Positions 1-7,892 of a DNA stretch of 64,000 nt are shown here, piece by piece. Source of the DNA: DASQFI01 sp963780895. Its GTDB lineage: Bacteria; Acidobacteriota; Vicinamibacteria; Vicinamibacterales; SCN-69-37. Numbering within the stretch: the stretch's first letter is position 1; every line of letters starts with the position of its first letter. Under the pieces are notes generated by a model. That model saw nothing but the letters and a program-made list of their open reading frames with translations, did not search any database and was not told the DNA's origin. Location: contig CAWAEG010000001.1 of NCBI GenBank assembly GCA_963780895.1, positions 1 through 64,000 on the forward strand. The letters are read 5' to 3'. The position numbers and the translations under genes are program-made.

Positions 1-330
1 CTGCTCGTGACCGACACCGGCGGCGCACCGCACACGATTGTCGGCTTCAAGAAAGTCGAGGACAACGGCACGCCGGCGGAGGTCTTCAGCGACACGACGA
101 TCCTCTACACGACGCTCTACCGCGGGCATCACCCGACGCCGACCGAAACGCCCGCGGACCGGAACGCGATCGGCATCATCACGATCGACTTCCTCGACTT
201 TCTCGCGCAGATGACGACGTTCCGCACCGAAGGCCCGACGCTCGCCGCGCGCACGGGCGCGCTCACGAAGTTCACGGGCCTGTTCCTTGGCAAGCTGACC
301 GACGTGTACGGCGGCTTTCTCTCGGTCTAG
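1..330 (+). CDS. 3' end of a GMC-oxidoreductase-associated protein (partial)
   Basis: The frame is open from the first base of the window, so the gene begins upstream; only the last ~109 residues are visible. The segment has the alternating beta pattern of a ligand-binding or barrel-like domain (GFKKVED, SDTTILYTTLY, GIITIDFLDF, TTFRTEGP) and ends KLTDVYGGFLSV. From memory, a similar C-terminal domain occurs fused or next to cholesterol-oxidase-like GMC enzymes. That matches its position four bases before one and suggests joint expression. No catalytic motif is visible, so the function is not assigned; the link to the GMC enzyme is inference. Confidence 0.6.
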   Translation: MLVTDTGGAPHTIVGFKKVEDNGTPAEVFSDTTILYTTLYRGHHPTPTETPADRNAIGIITIDFLDFLAQMTTFRTEGPTLAARTGALTKFTGLFLGKLTDVYGGFLSV

Positions 331-334
331 ACCC

Positions 335-1894
335 ATGGCCGACGCAGACGTCATCGTCATCGGCTCGGGGTTTGGCGGCGCCGTCACCGCGTGCCGGCTG
401 GCGCAGGCGGGCGCATCGGTGCTGGTGCTCGAGCGCGGGCGCGAGTGGAAGGTGAAAGACTTCCCCCGGAAGCCCGAGGATCCGTGGGTGTTCGATCCGG
501 ACGCGCCGGAGAAGCGGCACGGCTGGTTCGACTTGCGCATGTTTCCGAACATGTCGGTCATTCAGGGCGCCGGCGTGGGCGGCGGATCGCTCGTCTACGC
601 GAACATTTCGGTCGAAGCGAAACGCGATACGTTCGCGGCCGGGTGGCCGCCGGGGATCACGTACGACACGCTGGCGCCCTACTACGCCGAAGTTGGACGC
701 ATGATGGACGTGCAGCGCGTGCCGGCCGGTCAGTGGCCGGAACGGACGAAGCTGCTCCACGACGCCGCCAAGGCCGCGGGCTGGCAGAATCGGTTCCGAT
801 CACTCGAGCTCGCGGTCCGGTTCGATCCGAACTGGTCGTACGGCCAGCCCGACGCGCACAATCACGCGAAGGCGGTCGTCGGGCCGAACCTTCACGGCGT
901 CGAACAGGGAACGTGCGTGCACCTCGGCGAGTGCGATCTCGGCTGCCCGGTCAACGCGCGCAACACCCTCGACCTCAACTACCTGGCAGTCGCGAAACAG
1001 AAAGGCGCCAGGATCCTGCCGCTCCATCTCGCGCGCACGATCGCGCCGACGGCTGCCGGCTATGACGTGCGCGCGGACGAAATCCTGAACGGCAAACTCG
1101 AAGCGCGCACGTTTTCGTCGAAGTTCGTCGTGATCGCCGCCGGCTCGCTGGGATCGACGGAGCTGCTCCTGCGGTCGAGAACCGCCGGCACGCTTCAGAA
1201 TCTCAGCGCGCGGCTGGGCGAGGCCTGGAGCAGCAACGGCGATTTCCTGACGCCGGCGATCCACCCGTTCCGCGACGTCCAACCCGGCCGCGGGCCGACG
1301 ATCACCGCGGCCATCGACCTGCTCGACGGCGAATACATGAGCAAGGCCATCTTCGTCGAAGACGGCGGGCTTCCCGATCTCGCCTGGAACGCGCTCCAAC
1401 AGGCCTCGACCGATCCGACCGCGAACGATCTGCTGAAACGCACGACGGCCACCCTGATGCCGGTGCTTGCCAGCATCAACATCCTGCGGCGCGTCATGCC
1501 GTGGTTCGCGCAGGCGCGCGATGCCGCCGACGGCCGGCTGTCACTCAGAAACGGCAAGCTGTTTCTCGAATGGGACATCGCCGCGTCGGAGGAGACGATC
1601 AACGCCGTCGCGTCGGTGCATCGCAAGCTGGCGATGCTGACGGAGGGCCTGGCACTGACGCCGCTGCCCTGGACGATGGGTCGGGATCTGATCACCCCGC
1701 ATCCGCTGGGCGGCTGCAACATGGGCGCGACCGCCGCCACCGGCGTGGTGGACGAGTCGGGCGAGGTCTTCGGCCATCGCGGGCTGTTCGTCGCCGATGG
1801 CGCGATCGTGCCGAAGGCGATCGGCCTCAATCCATCGCGCACCATCGCCGCGCTCGCCGAACACGTCGCGGCCGGCCTGGTCGGACGCGTCTGA
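335..1894 (+). CDS. GMC family FAD-dependent oxidoreductase, cholesterol-oxidase-like
   Basis: Flavoprotein of 519 residues that should oxidise an alcohol, possibly a sterol-like or other bulky hydroxylated compound, with FAD. The dinucleotide-binding fold is at the N-terminus (VIVIGSGFGG, residues 6-15, then LVLERG). A second GMC signature lies near residue 80 (GAGVGGGSLVYANI). A cysteine-rich element near residue 190 (C-x6-C-x3-CPVNARNTLDL) is typical of the ChoD-like branch. The C-terminal GMC domain carries HPLGGCNMG and DGAIVPKAIGLNPSRTI. No signal peptide is seen, so it is probably cytoplasmic. It follows the preceding gene by four bases and is likely cotranscribed. Substrate cannot be told from sequence. 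Confidence 0.88.
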   Translation: MADADVIVIGSGFGGAVTACRLAQAGASVLVLERGREWKVKDFPRKPEDPWVFDPDAPEKRHGWFDLRMFPNMSVIQGAGVGGGSLVYANISVEAKRDTFAAGWPPGITYDTLAPYYAEVGRMMDVQRVPAGQWPERTKLLHDAAKAAGWQNRFRSLELAVRFDPNWSYGQPDAHNHAKAVVGPNLHGVEQGTCVHLGECDLGCPVNARNTLDLNYLAVAKQKGARILPLHLARTIAPTAAGYDVRADEILNGKLEARTFSSKFVVIAAGSLGSTELLLRSRTAGTLQNLSARLGEAWSSNGDFLTPAIHPFRDVQPGRGPTITAAIDLLDGEYMSKAIFVEDGGLPDLAWNALQQASTDPTANDLLKRTTATLMPVLASINILRRVMPWFAQARDAADGRLSLRNGKLFLEWDIAASEETINAVASVHRKLAMLTEGLALTPLPWTMGRDLITPHPLGGCNMGATAATGVVDESGEVFGHRGLFVADGAIVPKAIGLNPSRTIAALAEHVAAGLVGRV

Positions 1895-2148
1895 CCCCAT
1901 GCCCTCGAGATTCCGGGGCGTGACGACCGCACGACGGATTTTCCCCGGCCGGGAGCGACAAAACCCTTGATCGGCACGGCGACTTCCAGATAACGTTCTT
2001 CGCCTCGAATACCGGCTCAATCGTGGTGGTTCATCAACAGGTCGATGCTGAGTATCGTTTCAACTTCTGTTCCGTCAACTGAGTCGAGGTGAAGCCGGCA
2101 CACGCCGCCTTTGTCCGATGAAGTCGTCCAAGAAAGAGCACGAGGCAC
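1895..2148. other. Intergenic stretch with no recognisable gene
   Basis: About 250 bases separate the GMC gene from the next supported start. On the plus strand a start-less open stretch (about 1930-2081) could read GFSPAGSDKTLDRHGDF and onward, and might be the tail of a decayed gene, but I recognise no family. Minus-strand reading frames here look like shadows. No clear hairpin or promoter was found. Confidence 0.3.
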
Positions 2149-2508
2149 GTGAATCTCTACGCGATTGTCATGGGCATGGACGATGCCACGTTGAATCGCC
2201 TCCGGCAGTGGCTCAAACGTGTGGCACGACCTCTTACAACGGACACCGATGAGCGCTCCCGCGTCGCGGCGCGCGCCCGCGAGTGGCGGGACCAGCGGCG
2301 CGGCCGGCCGCCGAGACCCGTCACCAACTGGAAGACGGCGACGGTCTGCGCGCAGGCGCAACACCCGCTCACGCCCGAGAACGTTCGGGTGGGTCCCAAC
2401 GGACAGCGCTGCTGCCGGTTGTGTCTGAATCAACGGATCCGCGAATGGCGCAGAAGGCGGCGCTCGACCGGAGAAATGACTTCGGAGATCTTCCTGCAAG
2501 GGGCGTAA
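2149..2508 (+). CDS. Small zinc-ribbon / HNH-like protein
   Basis: Predicted 119-residue protein from a GTG start preceded by CGAGG; an ATG at 2170 is an alternative. The middle carries C-x4-HPLTPENVRV-GPNGQRCCRLC followed by a very basic helix (NQRIREWRRRRR). This C/H...C-x2-C arrangement with 'HPLTPEN' is the zinc-binding knuckle seen in many small HNH-associated and phage-like proteins, suggesting nucleic-acid binding. The HNH catalytic residues themselves are not convincing. The last residues (GEMTSEIFLQGA) are encoded by a family-A palindromic repeat, so the native C-terminus may have been replaced. Its 3' end overlaps the preferred 5' end of the next gene. Confidence 0.5.
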   Translation: MNLYAIVMGMDDATLNRLRQWLKRVARPLTTDTDERSRVAARAREWRDQRRGRPPRPVTNWKTATVCAQAQHPLTPENVRVGPNGQRCCRLCLNQRIREWRRRRRSTGEMTSEIFLQGA

Positions 2509-4961
2509 GAAGACCTCCGAGGTCATTTCACCCGACGACCTTTCTGCTGGGCCTCGCTCTCGCCACCGGCGCACTGGTGTGGCTCGTGGCCGCGTCCGCC
2601 GGACGCGAGTCCGCGCCTCCGGGCGCGCACGACGGCCAAAGCTGGTTCGTGCTCCAGCGCGGGTACCCGACTGGTCGAATCCCCTCGAGCGGGTCGCTCG
2701 AGCGTGCGATGCGAGGCCGCGACCCGCGTCCGATCGTCCGCACGCAGCTCAACCTGCCGGGCGATCGCTGGGTACCGATTGGACCTCAGTCGATCTTCGT
2801 GGACCGTTCGTTGCCGTACCACGGCCGCGTCACCGCCATCGCCCCGCACCCGACCGACGCCAATACGGTGTTCGTCGGCGCCGACGGTGGCGGCATCTGG
2901 CGGACGACGAACGGCGGCACGACGTGGACGTCGCTCACCGACGGCATCCCGGTTCCGGCCATCGCATCACTCGTGATCGATCCGCGGAACCCGGCGCTCC
3001 TCTATGCCACGACGATCCATCGGACGTATCCGATTCGGTTGCTGCGGTCGACCGACGGCGGCAACACCTGGACGGTGACGCCGGTCATGACGGATCGCGG
3101 CGAAATCTCGCCGGCGGCCTGTTCCGTCAACGTCTACAAGGCGTGCATCCCGCCCTCCTCGGGCCGCGTCTTCATCGATCCGTCACGATCAGGATCGCCC
3201 GACAACAGCACCGTCTACTTTGCCGGCTCGAGCCATCTCTTCCGGTCCGACGACAGCGGCCGAACGTTTCGAACCGTCTTCTCGCTGCCGGTGGACCTCG
3301 ACTTCAGCGGCGCCGCGGCGCCGACGGGCAATCCAGAAGCGGAGTTCCTCCGCGACGCGGCGGTGGATCCGACGCGGCCCGAGCGCCTGTACGCAGCCGT
3401 CGCGCAGCCGAGGTGCCTGGATCAGGCCTGCTCGCGCGCGGAAAGCGCGATCCGGATTTACCGATCACTTGATGGCGGCGTGGAGTGGATCCGGCAGGAG
3501 GTCTCGTCGCTCGGGCCGTACTCCCTGCTCAACACGCGATACGCCGATCCGGGCGCGGTGTATGTCCCGCGCATCCGGTTCGCGATCGCGCCGAGCAATC
3601 CGGATGTGATCGTCATGGCCTTTCGGGATGAGCAGATCGTCCGGCCCCGCGTGTATCGAAGCACGAACGCGGGCGCGCAGTGGTCCGAGATCTCTCCGCC
3701 AATCACGAGCCTCACGTGGCCGCTCGCGGTGGCGTTTTCGCCCTCCGATGCGAACACGATCTACGTGGGCAGCAGCGGCGTGCAGCAGACCACCAACGGC
3801 GGAGCGAACTGGTCGGCGATGAGCCCGACGCACGTCGACCAGACGGTGCTCGCCTTCAATGCGGCCGGCACCCTGATCTCGGGCAACGACGGCGGCATCT
3901 ACATCAACACCACGGGCACGAGCTTCGCCGCCATGCACGGGTCGTTGCAGATCACCGAGTTCTATTCGGTGTCCTCGCACCCCTCGAACGGCCTGCTCCT
4001 CGCCGGCGGCACGCAGGACAACGGCACGCTGATCTTTCAGGGCAACCTCGGCTGGTCCCTGATCACCGGCGGTGACGGCGGCGACACCGTCTTCGACCCG
4101 AGCCCGCAGAATCGGATCCTGTACGCCGAAGTCGAGTGGTTCTTCGTCGGCGCCAACAACGTGTTTCAGTTCTTCCGCTGCCAGACGGGCGGCTGCATGG
4201 CCCGCTCCAGCGGCATCGATCGCCGCGTCGCCGGGCCCTTCATCCCGCGCATGGGGATGGACCCGTCGAATCCGTCCACGATCTGGCTGACCGCCGAACA
4301 TCTCTTCCGGACCGACAACCGCGCCGAGACCTGGACGACCGCGTCGCCCTCGGTCGGCGCCGACCAGCGTTGCTGGATCGATCCGTCCGCGGGCCGCATA
4401 TGCGCGCCCGCGCAATACTTCACCGCCGTCGCCGTCGCTCCGTCCTCTTCGCAGACGGTGTACGCGGGCACGCTCAACGGCGACGTCTGGCTGACGACGA
4501 ACCGGGGCGGATCGTGGCGCAGCATCGCCGGCGCCGACGCAGGTCCTCTGCCCGTCCGCGCCGTCAACGACATCGTCGTCGATCCGCAGAATCCGAACGC
4601 CGCGTACGTGTCGTATTCCGGCTTCGACGAAAGCGGTTCGGGAAGAGGACATGTCTTCCGCACGCTGAACGCCGGAGGGTCGTGGCAGGACATCAGCGGC
4701 AACCTTCCGGATGTGCCGGTCAACTCGCTTCTGATCGACCCTGACTCAGTGGGCGTGGGACCGAACCGCGTGATCTACGCGGGAACTGACGTCGGTGTGT
4801 ACCGGGTCACACTCGACGGATCGACCAACTGGCAGACGTTCGGCGTCGGTCTGCCGCCCGTGGTGGTCAACCGGCTCGCCTATAACGCGACGACCCGTCA
4901 GTTGCTCGCGGCGACGTACGGGCGCGGCATCTGGGCAATCTCGAACCGGTTCTCGCGATGA
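2445..4961 (+). CDS. Secreted BNR / Asp-box beta-propeller protein
   Basis: Large exported protein built of propeller blades. A hydrophobic N-terminal segment (TTFLLGLALATGALVWLVAA) marks export or membrane anchoring. At least seven Asp-box motifs follow, such as TTNGGTTW, STDGGNTW, SDDSGRTF, STNAGAQW, TTNGGANW, TTNRGGSW and TLNAGGSW. The blades often end in VIDPRNP or IDPSNP-like loops, as in sortilin/VPS10-like and sialidase-fold 'glycosyl hydrolase' proteins. No sialidase arginine triad could be identified, so a binding role is as likely as an enzyme. The start is uncertain: the ATG at 2445 gives 838 residues but puts repeat A1 inside the leader, the frame opens at 2283, and a non-ATG start after the repeat is also possible. 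Confidence 0.8.
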   Translation: MAQKAALDRRNDFGDLPARGVRRPPRSFHPTTFLLGLALATGALVWLVAASAGRESAPPGAHDGQSWFVLQRGYPTGRIPSSGSLERAMRGRDPRPIVRTQLNLPGDRWVPIGPQSIFVDRSLPYHGRVTAIAPHPTDANTVFVGADGGGIWRTTNGGTTWTSLTDGIPVPAIASLVIDPRNPALLYATTIHRTYPIRLLRSTDGGNTWTVTPVMTDRGEISPAACSVNVYKACIPPSSGRVFIDPSRSGSPDNSTVYFAGSSHLFRSDDSGRTFRTVFSLPVDLDFSGAAAPTGNPEAEFLRDAAVDPTRPERLYAAVAQPRCLDQACSRAESAIRIYRSLDGGVEWIRQEVSSLGPYSLLNTRYADPGAVYVPRIRFAIAPSNPDVIVMAFRDEQIVRPRVYRSTNAGAQWSEISPPITSLTWPLAVAFSPSDANTIYVGSSGVQQTTNGGANWSAMSPTHVDQTVLAFNAAGTLISGNDGGIYINTTGTSFAAMHGSLQITEFYSVSSHPSNGLLLAGGTQDNGTLIFQGNLGWSLITGGDGGDTVFDPSPQNRILYAEVEWFFVGANNVFQFFRCQTGGCMARSSGIDRRVAGPFIPRMGMDPSNPSTIWLTAEHLFRTDNRAETWTTASPSVGADQRCWIDPSAGRICAPAQYFTAVAVAPSSSQTVYAGTLNGDVWLTTNRGGSWRSIAGADAGPLPVRAVNDIVVDPQNPNAAYVSYSGFDESGSGRGHVFRTLNAGGSWQDISGNLPDVPVNSLLIDPDSVGVGPNRVIYAGTDVGVYRVTLDGSTNWQTFGVGLPPVVVNRLAYNATTRQLLAATYGRGIWAISNRFSR
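2473..2530. repeat. Family-A palindromic repeat, copy A1
   Basis: The left arm GAAATGACTTCGGAGATCTT and the right arm AAGACCTCCGAGGTCATTTC form an imperfect inverted repeat with two mismatches around an ~18-base loop. The left arm is translated as the tail of the zinc-ribbon protein. The whole element also lies inside the preferred reading frame of the following propeller protein. Confidence 0.75.
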
Positions 4962-5386
4962 CCCGCGGCCGCGCGTTCGGAGCGATGCTCGTTGGCCTTT
5001 GCGTCGCGTGCGCCGGCGGCTGCGAATCCGACACGTCGCCGAGTGACATCGAAGTCCGTGGATCGTGGACGGGCACGTGGCAATTCGTCACCGGCGGCGT
5101 GACGGTCACCGATGCCGCCACAGCCACGCTGACCCAGAACGGAGCGAACGCCACGGGCACATGGACGGCCGCGAGCGGCCCGACCGGCGACCTGAGTTTT
5201 ACGGTCAGCGAGTCGATCTCGGGCACCCTCACGATCACGCAGACGACGATCACCGGGCAGTCCTGCACCGCGACGACGACTCTTGCGGGCACGGCCAGCT
5301 CCACGGCGCTCGATTTCACCGCGACGGTCACGCCGACCGGCACCTGCCAGTTCGCGACCAGCAATCAGTTTTCATTGCGGAGATGA
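4958..5386 (+). CDS. Small lipoprotein
   Basis: A 142-residue protein whose ATG overlaps the TGA of the propeller gene (ATGA), so the two are translationally coupled. The N-terminus has a signal peptide (GAMLVGLCVACAGGCESD) with a plausible lipobox cysteine in AGGC. The mature part is Thr/Ser/Gly-rich, with repeated beta-strand patterns (GSWTGTWQF, ATLTQNGANATGTW, GTLTITQTTITGQSC), as in small lipocalin-like or surface lipoproteins. Its coupling suggests it works with the secreted propeller. No function can be named. Confidence 0.75.
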   Translation: MTRGRAFGAMLVGLCVACAGGCESDTSPSDIEVRGSWTGTWQFVTGGVTVTDAATATLTQNGANATGTWTAASGPTGDLSFTVSESISGTLTITQTTITGQSCTATTTLAGTASSTALDFTATVTPTGTCQFATSNQFSLRR

Positions 5387-5429
5387 ACCATAATGCTCCG
5401 TCAGGCGGGCTGAAGGGCAGCTTGACAGT

Positions 5430-5560
5430 GTTTTCCAGATCCATGTCGCGTGTTCCTGAGCCCGACCTTTGCGAGCGCCGCGAGGCAGGCCCGGACACGC
5501 TGCCGAGCGGCTAGCGGCGAGCGGGAGGGCGCAGGAACATGCGACGTGGATCTGGAAAAC
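5430..5560. repeat. Family-B palindromic element, copy B1
   Basis: A 131-bp element with 29-base complementary ends (left begins GTTTTCCAGATCC, right ends GGATCTGGAAAAC) around a GC-rich core containing CCCGACCTTTGCGAGCGCC and GGCGAGCGGGAGGGCGC. The same core recurs at 42844-42978 and, inverted and longer, at 18377-18542 and 61721-61886. It occupies most of the gap before efpL. Confidence 0.85.
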
Positions 5561-5586
5561 GAATTGGCCGGCGCTGACAACGCACC

Positions 5587-6162
5587 ATGCCAAGCCTGAT
5601 TGAAGCGATCGAAATCAAGCGGAAGATGTTCTTCGAGCACGAGGGCGCGCCGTATCACTGCCTTGATGTCGAGATCTCGAGACCGACGGCGCGCGGCGGC
5701 CAGACGCTCGTGCGGCTCAAGATGCGCAATCTGATCACGCGGGCCGTCTTCGACCGGACGTTCAAAGCCGGGGACAAATTCTCCGAGCCCGACCTCGAGG
5801 TGATTCCCGCGACGTATCTCTACGCTGACGGCGACGGGTTTCACTTCATGGATCAGAACTCCTACGAGACGATCACGCTCGGCGGTGACATCATTGGCGA
5901 CGATCGCAAGCTCCTCGGCGACAACCTCACGATCCAGATCCAGAAGTTCAACGGCCGGCCGATCGGGCTGCAGTTCCCTCCGCACGTCGAGCTGGCGGTG
6001 GCCTCCACGGAGCCCGGCGTGCGCGGCGACACCGCGAGCGGCGGCGTGACCAAGCTCGCGGTGCTCGAGACGGGCCTCGAAATCCGGGTGCCGCTGTTCA
6101 TCAAAGAGGGCGAAAAAGTCAGGGTCCATACCGAGACCCGGGAGTTCGCCGGCCGCGCCTGA
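5587..6162 (+). CDS. efpL: Elongation factor P-like protein (EfpL/YeiP type)
   Basis: This 191-residue protein has the three-barrel EF-P layout: a KOW-like N-domain and two OB domains ending in GLEIRVPLFIKEGEKVRVHTETREFAGRA. The loop that in canonical EF-P reads PGKG is here RPTARGGQ, with Arg36 at the tip. This matches E. coli EfpL/YeiP (SPTARGAA) rather than EF-P. EF-P family proteins enter the ribosomal E site and relieve stalling at proline-rich motifs; the EfpL subgroup is a paralog with an unmodified arginine tip. Length fits the family (~190). It stands alone downstream of repeat B1, with no modification enzyme beside it. Confidence 0.85.
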   Translation: MPSLIEAIEIKRKMFFEHEGAPYHCLDVEISRPTARGGQTLVRLKMRNLITRAVFDRTFKAGDKFSEPDLEVIPATYLYADGDGFHFMDQNSYETITLGGDIIGDDRKLLGDNLTIQIQKFNGRPIGLQFPPHVELAVASTEPGVRGDTASGGVTKLAVLETGLEIRVPLFIKEGEKVRVHTETREFAGRA

Positions 6163-6252
6163 CCGGATCCGTCCGGATTCTTTTTCGCCAGCGTTTACAG
6201 ACGTGTGGCGCGATTCGCCCATTCACCGGTTCGCGCTGGTCAGGGGCGGGCA

Positions 6253-7668
6253 ATGACGTCTCGAGAGGCAGCCTACGCCCGAAGCGACCTCCGGTCGCGC
6301 TGGCAGATACTGTCGATCGGTCTGGTTGCGGTCGCCATCTGCAATGCCTGTAACCGCACCAGCCAGCCGTCCATCTCGGGCGTCGTCATCGTCACGCTCG
6401 ACACGACGCGAGCCGATCGTCTCTCGCCCTACGGATTCATGGACGTCGCGATGCCGGCGCTCGACCGGCTGGCACGCGACGGCATCGTCTTCGAGCGTGC
6501 GATGTCCGTGGCGCCCGTCACGCTGCCCGCGCACACGAGCCTCTTCACCGGGCTGTTTCCCCCCGGGCACGGCGTGCGCGACAACAGCGACGAGGCCCTC
6601 GACGGAACGCACGTCACGCTCGCCGAGCGGCTGCGTGCCGCCGGGTTCCGCACGGCCGCCGTCGTGGGGTCCGCCGTGCTGGCGTCCAGCCGGGGCCTGG
6701 CTCAGGGTTTCGACACGTACGTGGACGTTCCACGGCAGAACGGACTGGCGAACCAGCGCGGACAGCGCCGGGCCGCGGAGGTGATCGCGGAGGCGACCGC
6801 GTGGCTCGAGAAATCGTCAGCCGATCGATTCTTTCTCTGGACTCACATCTACGATCCGCATCGGCCCTACGTTCCGCCCGAGCCTTTCCGCTCGAAGCAC
6901 TTCGATCCGTATGTCGGCGAGATCCTCGCGGCCGATGCGGCCCTTGGCCGGCTGATGCACGCGCTCGAGCGGCGGAAGCTGCTCGACACGACGATCGTGA
7001 TTGTCGCGGGCGATCACGGCGAGTCGCTCGGCGAACATGGCGAACGTGACCACGGCGTGTTCATGTACGACTCGGTCATGCGCGTGCCGCTCATCATGCG
7101 CGTGCCGGGGCTGGTCCCGGGCCGATCCGGCGTGCAGGTCCGGCTGATCGACGTCATGCCGACGCTGCTCGATCTCCTGAACCTTCCGGCCTCGAAAGAG
7201 GCAGACGGCGTCAGCCTCTCGGGACTCCTTCGCGGAACGCAGACGATGCCGGAGCTCGACGCGTACGGGGAGTCGCGATATCCGGAACGCCTCGGCTGGA
7301 GTCCTCTCTTCGCGCTCACCGACGGACGGTTCAAGCTGATCGACGCGCCGCGCCCGGAGTTGTACGACCTGCAGCGCGATCCGTTCGAAGAGCGCAACAT
7401 TCACGGCGATCGCCCCATGGTCGCGGCCGCGATGCACGCGCGCCTGGACGCACTCAGGCGGCGGGGATCGGGTCAGGGAACGCTCAGCACAACAGGAGTG
7501 ACCGCCGATCAACGTGAGCGGCTCGCCGCGCTTGGGTACGCCTCCGGCGGCCGTTCCGGAACGGGCAGTGAGCCGCGGCCGGATCCCAAGGACTGCATCG
7601 GGTTGCTCAACACATTCACTGACGGCGGCAGCGCGCGCGCCGTTCAACCTCTCCTCCCCTGCCGCTGA
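6253..7668 (+). CDS. Sulfatase-superfamily hydrolase lacking the formylglycine cysteine
   Basis: Membrane-anchored or lipidated exported protein (LSIGLVAVAICNACN) of the alkaline phosphatase/sulfatase superfamily. Metal-site motifs are present: VTLDTTRADRLSPYG near the start and VAGDHGESLGEHGERDHG late. The position normally holding C/S-x-P-S-R reads TLPAHTSLFTG, so no cysteine or serine is available for formylglycine and the nucleophile would be threonine. It is therefore probably not a classical sulfatase; phosphoester or phosphoethanolamine-type chemistry is an alternative. ATG 6253 is preferred because CAGGGGCGGG precedes it; the frame also has ATG 6205. The C-terminus ends soon after the catalytic domain, without the TPR tail common in relatives. 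Confidence 0.78.
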   Translation: MTSREAAYARSDLRSRWQILSIGLVAVAICNACNRTSQPSISGVVIVTLDTTRADRLSPYGFMDVAMPALDRLARDGIVFERAMSVAPVTLPAHTSLFTGLFPPGHGVRDNSDEALDGTHVTLAERLRAAGFRTAAVVGSAVLASSRGLAQGFDTYVDVPRQNGLANQRGQRRAAEVIAEATAWLEKSSADRFFLWTHIYDPHRPYVPPEPFRSKHFDPYVGEILAADAALGRLMHALERRKLLDTTIVIVAGDHGESLGEHGERDHGVFMYDSVMRVPLIMRVPGLVPGRSGVQVRLIDVMPTLLDLLNLPASKEADGVSLSGLLRGTQTMPELDAYGESRYPERLGWSPLFALTDGRFKLIDAPRPELYDLQRDPFEERNIHGDRPMVAAAMHARLDALRRRGSGQGTLSTTGVTADQRERLAALGYASGGRSGTGSEPRPDPKDCIGLLNTFTDGGSARAVQPLLPCR

Positions 7669-7754
7669 CGGGGACCGGTCCTGCTCGCGCAGCGAGACCC
7701 GTCCCCAACGTTCTCGAGAACGCCCTGACCGGAACCGCTCTAGAATCGTGCTCG

Positions 7755-7874
7755 ATGACCCAGCCTGAACCGCCCGGCGCGTCGGACAACATGCGCCGCA
7801 GCTACCTTCGAGTCCTCATCGTCTGGATCCTCACGCTCGCGGCGCTCTACGCGTTCCCGCAGTTCTTCGCCTAG
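7755..7874 (+). CDS. 39-residue single-span membrane peptide
   Basis: A short ORF starting at ATG 7755 and stopping at TAG 7872-7874. After a Pro-rich start and a basic patch (NMRRSYLR) it has one hydrophobic helix (VLIVWILTLAALYAFPQFFA), ending exactly at the stop. It ends 18 bases before a sodium:solute symporter on the same strand. The positive-inside patch plus one helix matches the small companion peptides that precede some SSS transporters. An accessory-subunit role is inferred. Confidence 0.6.
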   Translation: MTQPEPPGASDNMRRSYLRVLIVWILTLAALYAFPQFFA

Positions 7875-7892
7875 CCGCCGGAGCGCTGCTGA

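Noticed and set aside
2017..2574. 185-codon minus-strand open frame across the zinc-ribbon and propeller starts
   Set aside because: It is antisense to better-supported genes, rich in Arg/Pro/Ala from GC-skewed codons, and part of it (EMTSEVFLRP) is just the palindromic repeat read in reverse.
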